The position numbers were made by a program, and so were the translations under genes. A stretch of 64,000 nt of DNA from Heliopora coerulea. Lineage: Eukaryota > Cnidaria > Anthozoa > Scleralcyonacea > Helioporidae. Shown piece after piece: positions 11,701-22,000 of this stretch. The notes beneath the pieces were generated by a model, which ran no database searches, was not told the DNA's origin, and saw only the letters and a list, made by a program, of their open reading frames with translations. The DNA is taken from assembly GCA_030142905.1 (NCBI GenBank), contig JASJOG010000596.1, positions 1 through 64,000 of the forward strand. Direction: 5' to 3'. Numbering within the stretch: the stretch's first letter is position 1; each line of letters begins with the position of its first letter.

Positions 11701-13223
11701 AGAATTGAAGAAAATAGGAGGGAGACACAATAAGTAATTCCGGACAAGACGACTGTTTTGTGAAGCATTTCTTGTGGTGGTTATTATGTTAATTTGATCT
11801 TAAGAAAAGATAAGAGAGTCATGACAGGCCCGATGATTCTAACAGTAAATTCAAAAGCTGCCGTTTTTTTTTTGCTTGGGACATCCCTTAGCAAAGCTTC
11901 CAGAGTGAAAACTTGTTTAAACACAAGGGCCACACTCTGAAAGTTTCGAAAATGAAATAGAACAAGAGCGAAAACGAAACAAGAGTTTTCCGTTCTGATC
12001 AAAGAGTCGATCATAGCGTGCCTTCGACATTATATTGACACATACGAATTTACATTTGGGATGGTCCGAGTAAGTTTCGTTTAAGCATCGCGAAGAACTT
12101 TGAGGAATTGGGCAAAGAAAGCTAGAATATAAGGAAAATGAGTTAGATTCGGCGTTTAAAAGGTAAATAAGGCGAGGTTAAGTTCGAAAAAGTTGACTTA
12201 TTGGAGTCCTTCGCGTTAAATGGACAACGGAGCCCTGAGTTCGTAACTCTGTGGAGTCACGGGAGGAATTAGAAAATGTTGTTTCGAAATGGCAAACGAT
12301 TGTGAAGATTCATGAAGCGACACGATTGTAATATTTCGAGAAAATGGACTGTTGACTAACTGTCGTGAGAAGTTTACCGTTAGCAATAAACGCGTTGTCT
12401 GCTAATATCAAAATAAACCTTGCCCTTTGTTTCAAAGTGCTCTTTGATGCGATTACGACACGCGAATCTAATTCGCAAGGTAAATAGCGAAAGGCAAACA
12501 TACTGCTAGGAAATAGATGTTTCCCCTCAACAGAACAGGACTGTAGGGGCCGAATCGAACGGGCCCGAGTTGGAATAGAGAGGTTTAACACATTAAAAGA
12601 TATCCGGAGTGAAGCCATATGAGGTCCCTCGTCAAGAAGTCGTCCACGTATACATAGTGTAATAACTTACAGCTCGGTACGTTTTCTTCTGCCCAACGTG
12701 AACTCCCCGATCGTTAATGTGAACGCTTCGAATGATGCTGTAGAAGTCTTCGACCACGGCGACCTGGCGATAGTCAATGTAACCCAAGACATCTCTTTTG
12801 CTCCTATGGCTGTGTTCGTATCCGCCTACGGAATTCTATCCGAAATGAAAATATGTTGTGTTATTATTGATGAATCCATGTAGCCGTACAGATACTCTGA
12901 GGGACACAAAAAAGTCAAAAATGGGATCAAAGAGATTTAGCTTTTACCTGTCGTCGGCCAGTGCTTAGTCTGACCGGCACGCAGAGTACTGCGACGCTTG
13001 GGTTGAGTTCGTGTGGTATGATACGAAAGGCCTTAGACTTGACCCAGAAGCGAAACTTGGCATCTGTTTCGACATCCTCGCCCATCAGGTAGCGGCAAAT
13101 CTTGCTGTATTTCGTTCTGGTAATGGTTTTGGTGCGGCTGTTTTCTCCGTAATTCGAATCCACCCAGGTTTGGAAGTTTTGACGGAACGAGCTATGGTCA
13201 CCTTGGTGGCCTTCGCTTTCCAT
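8626..13223 (-). CDS. NOL4: NOL4-like nucleolar protein 4 gene, 5' portion (exons 1-3)
   Basis: Three minus-strand exons join in phase 0: 12948-13223 (92 codons from ATG), 12671-12835 (55 codons) and 8626-8772 (49 codons), giving the first 196 residues. The protein opens MESEG, continues with FQTWVDSNYGE, TKTITRTKY and AKFRFWVKSKAF in exon 1, VAVVEDFYSII and GQKKTYRA in exon 2, and AFLPREAVSYFLMSCNHC in exon 3. These follow, in order and spacing, the conserved N-terminal part of vertebrate NOL4/NOL4L (MESER, YERIV, KFWVKSKGF, RVAVVEDFF, TYKA, AFLPREAV, RFLMSC). NOL4 is a nuclear/nucleolar protein, mainly neural in vertebrates, of poorly defined biochemical role. The ATG was chosen because MES matches the family start. 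Exon 3 ends at a good donor (GAG|GTAAGT), so the gene continues left; I could not identify later exons. The call is by remembered homology; exon structure is directly readable. Confidence 0.8.
8773..12670. other. NOL4-like intron 2
   Basis: Mostly unremarkable sequence with one telomere-like tract at 9195-9240. Frames such as 9936-10172 plus, 9847-10236 minus and 12310-12618 minus show no family motif. Confidence 0.6.
9195..9240 (-). repeat. interstitial telomere-like tract
   Basis: About seven imperfect CCTAAC/CCTAAT units (TTAGGG and TTAGGA on the other strand). Unlike the tracts at 15580-15620 and 51180-51260, no mobile-element arms were seen around it. Confidence 0.75.
12671..12835 (-). 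CDS. NOL4: NOL4-like exon 2
   Basis: 55 codons between acceptor CGGATAG|AAT and donor GCT|GTAAGT. It encodes DYRQVAVVEDFYSIIRSVHI and then GQKKTYRA, the best-conserved block of the family. Confidence 0.85.
12948..13223 (-). CDS. NOL4: NOL4-like exon 1
   Basis: 92 codons from ATG at 13221-13223 to donor CAG|GTAAAA. It carries the FWVKSKAF motif and ends CVPVRLSTGRRQ, matching the VLYVPVK segment of NOL4. Confidence 0.85.
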
Positions 13224-15290
13224 GTTGTGTATGCGAGGGCACTTCGCTGGCTGTATCCGAAGAGTTGTTCGCAAGCGCCCAAACAAGCGTGACCTCGTAT
13301 GAATAATCGCAACACTGAAACAATCGCTTTGAGTTTATGGTTGAAGAAACAACTCAGCGACGCAGACGACGGCCCATGTTATTGGCTCAGAATTGAAAGA
13401 GACACTGAAGCCGACCAATGAGAGATCCCATTTCTGAAAACATGTCCCAAATAGGAACCAAAAATGATATCATTCAGATGAACAGTATTTGATCCCAACC
13501 CGAGTAATTACAAACTCTTCCGCTCAATATTGTTCCAACACGATTACGAAATCGTAGTTGGGTAAACACGAATAAACTACGACTGGTCGTGGGTTTTAAA
13601 TTAGACCAGACTTAAAAAGAACTAGCTGCTCGGTGTGTCGCCTTTTACTCGAAGACGCAGACATCCGGCTTCGCATTGCGTTAGAGTATTTTCTTCCATA
13701 GTAAAGACAATCAATCTAAAAGGATTTGGGTCAATTTTTTAAAAATGAAACAAGGCTCTCAATTCCAGCACTGACTGGAAATTGAGATCTCGACCATGTA
13801 TGAAGCCTTTGAAGGCAATGTTTAAGCTAAACCTCGCTGCATTATTTTCCCCATGGTCAAGAAATTCGAAACCGTGGCTTCTCCTCAAGTTAACAGACCA
13901 ATCTGATAAGAGTCATTCACTAATTCTGATATTTTTACTGCTGCTTGGAGCGTTTGACTTCGTTCAGAGCGAGCGTTGGTAACAGTCCGGAAACGAACTA
14001 GACCAAGAAGATATAAGAATTTTTTATTATTGCCATTTTATTCCATAACTTATGCAAATGTTTGCTGAGCTGATACCTAATAAGATATTTACGTTTCCCG
14101 AGTGTCTTGTTTATTTCGGTAAAACTCCGACCATTCGGGCACGAGTCTTCCAACCAAAACAGGTTCATTCACAGATTAGATTAAGAAAAGTTGGTGGAAG
14201 CGAAGAAACCACTGGATCTATGGCTCCGGTTCTTCGACACCAGAGTCTCCCTGTTGCTGCTAAAATCGTGCGTTAAGCTTATTATTACAAAGTGAAACGT
14301 TCATCCAAAGTTGGGACACATGTTTCCCAGTGAAATGTGACACCATTTCTACAGTCCTTTTCTAAAATATTGAAACTATGCCTTCCCGCAGACTAAGGAA
14401 AGCAGTCTTGCCGCGGCTTGACTTGTCACATCTCCGACTGATGCATCGCGTGAGCTCATTTCGTATTCATAGCCTAACATCATAATTACAATATCAGAAC
14501 ATTAGAACGTGGGAAGGACCCTCCATGTGACACTCTCGTGGCGAGATTGAAAGGTAAACACTAGACATTTTCCGGTCTGTTCAAGCACTTGAATAAAATG
14601 GCACATGATAACATCTGCTAGCAACCAGATTCAACTGAGAAGTTTTTAGTCTTGTAAACCATCCAGGGCAGCTTCTTTCGCATTTTTTTTTACACTCTGG
14701 CGATGTCTAGTTGTTGCTTGATTGACTCATATTTTCCTTGTCACTTGGTGCATCAGTGGAAGCCCACTCCAGAATTGTTTTACTTTGGAAGGTGGTGTTT
14801 TCGTGGCGTACTCTTTCGGCAAGCTTCTTTGCTGAACACGTCTATTCGAGAAATCCCAGAGTTGACATCTTTTCTGCAGCTTTGTTGCTTTGAATGCGAT
14901 CTGCCGGTGGAAAGCAAGATGCTTTGAAATTATATTAGCCAGCGGAAGGGTGACCATTTTTGAGTATTACCATGTTCACATGAATGTTCACTCAAAGAGG
15001 CCAGAAAAATATGAGATAATCGATTCAAGGGATTAGGCTAATATGGACGGATGAATTGGCTGGTGTGAAACGTCCCTCTCGACGGAGCAGAAATTTCTTG
15101 CGTTGGTCGGAATAAGTCCAGAAAGTGCATCAGGCCGTCAGTGAGAAGAGGGTTCATGGACGTACTCAGAAGTCAAAAGAAAAATAATGTGTGACAGTTC
15201 ACGGCAGGGTATTTATGACTCAGACATTCGTTCTTTAAAAGACTGGGTTATAAATTAGACAAAGATCTAGTCATTCATTCGCTAACGGAC
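13224..15290. other. region upstream of the NOL4-like gene
   Basis: The first few hundred bases to the right of 13223 should hold the NOL4-like 5' leader and promoter, but I found no TATA box or clear core element. Open frames here (for example 13782-13982, 14052-14276, 14703-14927) show no motif. Confidence 0.4.
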
Positions 15291-15299
15291 TGTTTATAA

Positions 15300-15512
15300 A
15301 TGAAACAAACAGACAAGCAAACCAACAAACAAACAAAAAGAAAAAGTAGACAAACAAACAAACAAAACAGTCAAAACAGACAAACCAACCAACAAACAAA
15401 CAGACAAACAAAACAGACAAACCAACAAACAAACAAACAAATAAACAAAACAGACAAGCAAACAAAACAGACAAACAAACAGACAATCCAACCAACAGAC
15501 AATCCAACCAAC
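15300..15512. repeat. AAAC/CAGA-type microsatellite
   Basis: An irregular ACAAAC/AACAGAC tract with few stops in any frame, which explains the Gln/Thr/Asn-rich and Leu/Cys/Phe-rich frames over it. It abuts the truncated left side of the telomere-motif MITE. Confidence 0.95.
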
Positions 15513-15513
15513 A

Positions 15514-15749
15514 AACTTCTTGGAAAAAGTCGCTGCGGTCTAGGTTAAAATGTCACCAGGAGTATCACGTCAATGGTTAGAATTAGGATTAGGACCTTAA
15601 CCTTAAACCTAATCCTAACCATAGCATCCAGGATAATTCTGAATTATAGGACCATTGACATTTCTAGATTATCCTGAATCTTAGGTGAGAGGATATCAGA
15701 TAAGTAAAATAATTTTCCAGTCCAAATCTCCACACGGTTACCTGGTCTC
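15514..15749. mobile_element. telomere-motif MITE, copy 1 (left end missing)
   Basis: From GGAAAAAGTCGCTG to the right end GTTACCTGGTCTC it is collinear with 51055-51393, including GTCACCAGGAGTATCACGTC, GCATCCAG and TGAATCTTAGGTGAGA. The middle (about 15578-15622) is telomere-like GGATTAGGA followed by CCTTAAACCTAATCC. The left terminal repeat is absent and the microsatellite lies in its place. Confidence 0.7.
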
Positions 15750-16490
15750 AGTGGTTACGTTCTAATGCCGACCGTCTAATACACCTGGTCACCTCGTACT
15801 TTACAGTTGACAGAGCACTACGTGACTAACTTTAAATATGGCATATCAAGAGAAAGCAGTACGTAGTGAGTTGAGGACTTAACCTTGTTGGGGTTTAAGT
15901 TAATTTATATAATACAACGTTACGTACTTAGTTCTGGAACGCATCTTCAGCATGGGTTGCCGCACTAGCGAGCGAATAAAAAGCGGGAATTGTGCCCTAG
16001 GTACAACACCGTATATACCAGGACCAATAACCCGATGAGACCGGACGCTAGAAAGACTTCCTTCGAGACAGTGACCCGAGAAGGGTTCAGATCAACTATT
16101 ACTAATTTCATGAGGTGGTAAAGTGCTTATCACGTGAAGAGTTTCACCGGCACTCATGAAGCAGTTCTAAACGGATAACCTTGCGAGTGAGTGACGAAAA
16201 TTTCTGCCAAGAGTAAACTTTTGAAATTCCGGTCACCACGGACTAAAATCTGTGCTAAAATAAATGCACTACGTTCGGAGCGAATTATCGTTTGATTACA
16301 CTGAATGACGACACTTGAAACGAAGGCAGGAGAACGTCGAAAGTTGAATGAAGAGCTGTAAAGTTTTGAGCTTGTTTCATAATATAAATAAACTTTAAAA
16401 TTGGAAAACAGCTTCGAGAATCAAAAATTTCATCTTATTACGGCGAACACTTCTTTCGAGGCAGTAAGTCCAGAAGACCAACAAAGCCCA
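15750..16490. other. intergenic stretch
   Basis: I see no gene, and no repeat structure that I could pair. Confidence 0.4.
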
Positions 16491-16496
16491 AAGCAG

Positions 16497-16582
16497 CCTC
16501 GTACCCAGAGTCTTTATTTGGCGCTCTCCCCCTAGCTCTCCAGCGACGGGAGGAGCGCCGAGTAAAGACCCTGGGTACGAGG
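16497..16582. mobile_element. 86-bp mini-MITE (CCTCGTACCCAG family)
   Basis: Terminal inverted repeats CCTCGTACCCAGAGTCTTTA and TAAAGACCCTGGGTACGAGG nearly make up the whole element. The short interior is also partly self-complementary (GGCGCTC and GAGCGCC). A second copy is at 33957-34061. Confidence 0.85.
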
Positions 16583-16628
16583 TTGAGCCCAAAGGTCCGT
16601 TTCCACTTGTGATTATCGGACTTTGTAT

Positions 16629-16921
16629 GTTGACTGTCATCCTGGCGTATCCAATGAACCCATGACAGTCTATGCAGCAAGATATCCGCTGATGATTGGC
16701 TACAGTTTGCCTTTGATGCTCTCCTCAGTTCAACACATACTCCGAGGTGTCAATTGCAAGGCACAAAATCACAAGTTGATTGTCATCCTGGTGCATGTAA
16801 TAAACTCATGACAGTCTATGCACCAAGATATCCGCTTATGATTCGCTGCAGTTTGTCCTCGATGCTCTCCTCAGCTCAACACTCACTCCAAGATGTCAAC
16901 TGCACGACACGAAATTGCAAG
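16629..16921. repeat. two-copy tandem repeat, unit about 146 bp
   Basis: Unit 1 (16629-16774) and unit 2 (16775-16921) share GTCATCCTGG, CATGACAGTCTATGCA, AAGATATCCGCT, GATTGGCTACAGTTTG/GATTCGCTGCAGTTTG and GATGCTCTCCTCAG. Divergence is modest, so the duplication is fairly old. No coding motif. Confidence 0.85.
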
Positions 16922-17990
16922 TGTAGACAGCTCTTAACACAGTGAGTGAGGGAGGGAGGCAGGCGTAGAGAAACACTAAGCCAAAAACTGTAATTTTTCT
17001 GTTACGTTCAGAACAGTATCACCCAGTGTAACGTTTAGTGTGCCGTGAACGATTTGTTCAAGAGGTCTTTTTCTGGCGAGTAGTCCCGGATATGCCACAC
17101 AAAAAGCAGATATCGCAATTATACGTCATTAACGCCTTCAAAAATGATTCCTGAAAGGACTTTATTTAAATAACAATTACTTTTTCCTACAGTTACCGCG
17201 GTGTCAATGGTTTCAGAGCTCTTTTGAAACTCAATTCGGATAATTTTTGGACAGTTAGAAAATATAAATGCAGTACATTGAAGATTGGATCAGCCGAAAT
17301 TCCGAAACATTTCCTCTCAAAATGCAAATCCAACTTTGGAGGCTGATTTGAGCCAACGATCACAGGAACCGATAAAAAAACCCCGACCGATCAATGTCGA
17401 GAAATTTGAAATGCGAAAAAAATCCGCAAAAAATGTCGTACCAGAAAACAGCCAGTGTCCCCATCGGGCTTTAAAAACATATGCCATTCTTTCCTTAAAG
17501 TCAGCTCCCAAAACTAGCCAAAACGGTGAAAAAAAGTGAATGCACAGTTCTAATAACGTCAAAGAAATCTCAGATGACAAAAATTTTTCGTGGATCACCT
17601 CCATGAAGACCCCGAATAGGTGAGGGAGAATTCCTTGAAATAACCAGGCGGACTCCTTAAAACATTCCAATGAAAAACCTTCCAGAGGTTTTGCATTTCC
17701 ACGATTTATCATCCCCGTTTCATTTCCACGACTTATTTTCTTGTATCAGGACCCACCAGGCGATCCTTGATTGGCAGTATTCACTCTGAAAAAGTTATTG
17801 CCAACATTATTACAAACTAAACTAGAAATTGGCTCTGATTTGAGTTGATTTAATTGCGTAAAAATTCGCTGGAAATTGATTGCGAACTGTGGAAAAGAAT
17901 AAGAAATGACGGTACACTAAAGAGCAAAAACTGCAAAACTTAAAACATCATTTCCCAAGTACAAAAATGTGTACCTATTGACCTATGTAG
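16922..17990. other. stretch between the tandem repeat and the ATAG microsatellite
   Basis: This lies downstream of the TMEM214 stop codon and may hold part of its 3' region. A minus-strand frame of 131 codons at 17317-17712 and a plus-strand frame of 84 codons at 17285-17539 overlap each other. Neither is recognised and neither has a clear exon signal. Confidence 0.35.
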
Positions 17991-17995
17991 TGCCT

Positions 17996-18450
17996 ATGTA
18001 AATGTATAGATATGAAATGGGAATATAAAGATATAGATATATAGATATAGGCATAAATATATAGACATAGATATATAGATGTGTAGATGTATAGACGTAT
18101 AGATATATAGGTACATAGATATAGTTTCAGAATCATCCTCAAAGATTAATGGACAGAAATTTTTCATGACAATCTGATACTGCCGAGGTACAATGTATAT
18201 GTTATATACACATATAGATATGCATATATGGATGTAGATCTGGATATAGATGTAGATATAGTTATTGATATAGATATAATATAGTTATACACATGTAGTT
18301 ATCCATATATAGACATATAGATATAGATATAGATATATAGTTTCAGATATAGATATAGATATATAGTTACAGATATAGATATATTTATAGTTATGGATAT
18401 ATAATTATACATACATACATACATACATACATACATACATACATACCTAG
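17996..18450. repeat. ATAG/TATA microsatellite ending in an ACAT run
   Basis: An irregular ATATAG tract ending in about nine ACAT units at 18411-18446. The Tyr/Ile-rich minus-strand frame over it is an artefact. Confidence 0.95.
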
Positions 18451-18683
18451 ACAGAGACAGACACACAGAAAGACAGATATGGATGATATGGACATTCATA
18501 TACATATACGTCCTGTCTCGCATTTCACTTAAAAGATGAACTTTTGCTCGAAACTTCTGTTCCTCGATTCCCCACTACCAAACTTTCCAAAACATAGCAT
18601 TTACGTATTTCTAACCACAATTTTACATGACTTTCACAGCCAAAACTCCACAATTATAGTTCTCCATAAACCTCTCATCTTAT

Positions 18684-19049
18684 TTACCTCAACAAGTTTT
18701 CCTGAAACCACTGAACGATGCTGGTAAGGCCGCTGACCACTAGTTTGCAGGCAGTTATAAAGTATTCCTGCATCAAGGCCAAAATATGCGGAGTCCTGGT
18801 CGTTACTTCATTCACGAGGCGACGAAAGCCATCCGCAATCGCGTCAAAGAAGTCTGGGGACATGTTGTAAATCCCTTGACTGATATTCACGATGATCTCT
18901 TGTGCTTGTGCCCACGCGAGGGGGACGTAATGTTCTAAGGCATCCCACGCGAGTTGTAAGTATTGTTTGACCACCGGAAAGTAGGTCTTCGAAAGCCTGG
19001 AGATGAAATCCGCCGTACAATTCACGTAGTGCATCAGAACGTTTTCAAA
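18684..19049 (-). CDS. TMEM214: TMEM214 exon 17 (C terminus and stop)
   Basis: 366 nt, acceptor TTGTAG|TTTG, ending in TAA at 18684-18686. Long amphipathic and hydrophobic helices (YFPVVKQYLQLAWDALEHYV, then SGLTSIVQWFQENLLR) match the end of the family. Confidence 0.85.
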   Translation of the reverse strand, partial: FENVLMHYVNCTADFISRLSKTYFPVVKQYLQLAWDALEHYVPLAWAQAQEIIVNISQGIYNMSPDFFDAIADGFRRLVNEVTTRTPHILALMQEYFITACKLVVSGLTSIVQWFQENLLR

Positions 19050-22000
19050 CTACAAGAAATAAAATATAAGCAATCACAAAATCAATGGTACCTTACAAAA
19101 AAGAAAAGTTTTCACGGAAACTCAATTTTTTTGCGATTTTGGAAAAGCAATATTTCGCGACACTTAATTTTCGCCATTTCTCAAACATCAAACTGTTTCG
19201 CCATTTCATTGTGTAGATAGATTAAAGATTATAGGCGAGATAGGAGTGTTCAAAAAGAACATACCAACTGTCTTCATGTTTTGCATCAATTGAATCCCAT
19301 TTAAAGTACTACAGTGATTAAATTACGTCAACATCAGATGCTAGAACTTTCTGATGACAATGTTCAAGTGACTAATTGACATTGGTGGTCATTGTTGCGG
19401 AACTTGTCAAGGTCTCCGCCACAGTGGTTTCCTCGTACACAAATCTACGCTCAAGGGACTGTATTCCATTCATTTTATTTCATTCGAAAGATTATTTTAC
19501 AGTCGTGAGTTTAGACCTCCTCGTCTCACCACTACCTGACCACACTTATTTTATATTTTTACCCCAATCAATTATGTTATTATATTACAATGAATCATTG
19601 TGACGTCTTCTAAGCTATATTTACATATTTACATGAAGTATCTTACCTAACTGCTGAGCAGAAAACTGGCGGCGCTGCATTGGGAACTTACAACAGTCAT
19701 TTTGGCGTGAGGTCTACACACTTATTATTCGGGATGGTATGTTTTGGTCGAAAAATTTCTACGTTGATGTTGGTAAGTATCGCATATATTGAAAAACTTC
19801 GAAGAATAAAATGTACCGAAACACCAGCGCCGCTTTTCTTCAAAGCTAAGGGTATAATAGAACGACAAATGAATGCTTAGCTAGCGGAAACATGAAGTTA
19901 AACGAACAAGTTACGAGGTATCATCTGCATGGAACAACAGCAAGATCCGATCGAAGAAGACAATACCATTCAAAAACAGAGGAGAAAATGAGCTTGAGGC
20001 TCGGGAAATTTTTTGATGTTTCAGGCCAGCCGAACGTTTGCATATATCATTTATTTGTCTTCGACATTTTTTTGTTACTAAAACTGACAATTGAATTTGA
20101 AAACCCACGTCCAAGTCAGCTACATTAGTTTTGAATATTCAGCGACTCTAGATAAAAAGGAAGCTAAGATCGAAGCCTATTTAGTGGTAATTACCTTTTC
20201 CAGTAATGGTGGAATAGTTTTGTGAAGATAAGCTCTAGTCGGGGCTGTAACTTCAGCCAGGTAGTTGAGAAGTTCATGCAGTTTGGTGATAGTGTATTCT
20301 GATGCTGGTTCCACGACGTCTCGAACCTTCTCATAGTAGTACGGATAGTGCTTGCTGGTCCAACTGCAGAATACGAGTGAATGTGGTTGGTGAAAAACAA
20401 CTAGTAAGGATGTGCCGGGCTGGGGTACCCCGATACCCGATTCCCGATATCCGACGAAATCTAACTATCCTGTGGTATCCGGTCTCTGTTGAAGTTTAAC
20501 CAATCTTTTGGAAATAGCGCTACGGCTTTTGCAAGCTGGAAAGTAGCTGGGAAAAAGAAGCGTTTCTGCGCCAGTAAGTATTTGGAGCGGGAATTTAAAC
20601 ATGGAGTGAGCTATCCCCTGATTTTACGTCTCTGTGAAGTCTGTAAGGATGATTTAGAGAAATTAATAACCATTACGTGTTATAAAATTCGAGACAACCT
20701 CAGCAGCAGCAGTGAATTGTTCTAAAGGGAAGGAAACATTGAAAGCCGGCACTTTACTAAATCAAAGGTTTGTCAATCAAAAAAGAAAAAAACACCTTAG
20801 CACTTTTACTGTTCATTATCAGAAAATATACTATCACTCAAAGTCATTAACGCAAAAATACATTCATTTCCTTCAATCGACATTCATTAGTGTTGATACG
20901 CAACCATTTGCATCAAAGGGCATTCCATAGCGCCAACAGACGACCATTAACACCACTCTACTATACATTAGGGATGATAAAATTTCAATTAGACAAGATA
21001 TTTCTCTCGCGTAATTGAAATTTTATTATCCCTAATGTATAGTAGAATGGTGTTAATAGTCGTCTGTTGGCGCTATAGAATGCAATTTGATGCAAATGGT
21101 TGCGTATCTACGCTAATGAATGTCGATTGAATAAAATGAATGTATTTTTGTGTAAATGAGTTTGAGGTTGAGCAGCTACAATTTAGAACTACAGCGAAAC
21201 AGCCAAACAGACCAACGCATTTTCTATCAAAGCGTTGATCCATCTATCCCAACTTACCTTTCCAACCGCTGAACATAAACTTTGCTGTACTCATACGTCG
21301 TTCCCAACGCCCTCTCAATACCGTAACGTTTAAGAACCTTCGAAGTCTCACTACCTGTCAACAAATAAAGAATCAAGAAAATAGTTGGGCACACATCCCG
21401 ACATCTTAACGGACATAAAGGACAATGACAGTCGTGGTACAAGAAATATTCACCAACTATTCTAGAGTTTTGAGTAAGTTTATATGAAAATTTGATCCCT
21501 TAATTTATGATATGATGTCTGTTAAAATGTTAAGCTGTATCTTATCATAAAACAGTATTTATGAAACAACACGTATCCTACGCACATTCTGATTGGAAGA
21601 GCCTCGTTTTCTTTTAGAGTACAGAGACACGGCTGACGCCAGTTTCATTTTGTAATAGAGCACAGCGTCATGGTTGACGTCACAAAAGCTCGAGAACACT
21701 TTGGTTGTTGTGTAAAACAAATAAAAAATAGCTTCCGTGTCTCTGCACTGTGATAGAAACATTCATGACGCCATTACAACCGGAAAAATACCAGAAAATA
21801 CTCAGCTAAACCTCGTATTACAACCGGAAAAATACCAGAAAATACTCAGCTAAACCTCGTATTACAACCGGAAAAATACCAGAAAATACTCAGCTAAACC
21901 TCGTATTTTCCCCAGGCATTTTCCAGATTGAAATAACGCCATTCAAGTTTCTGTCACAACACAAGGGGCAATGAAGTACTACTTTATTGTGTATTATCAC

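Noticed and set aside
15271..15548. Cys/Leu/Phe-rich minus frames and Gln/Asn/Thr-rich plus frame
   Set aside because: Artefact of the AAAC microsatellite.
17285..17712. Opposed frames of 84 and 131 codons
   Set aside because: They overlap on opposite strands, have no motif and lie past the TMEM214 stop.
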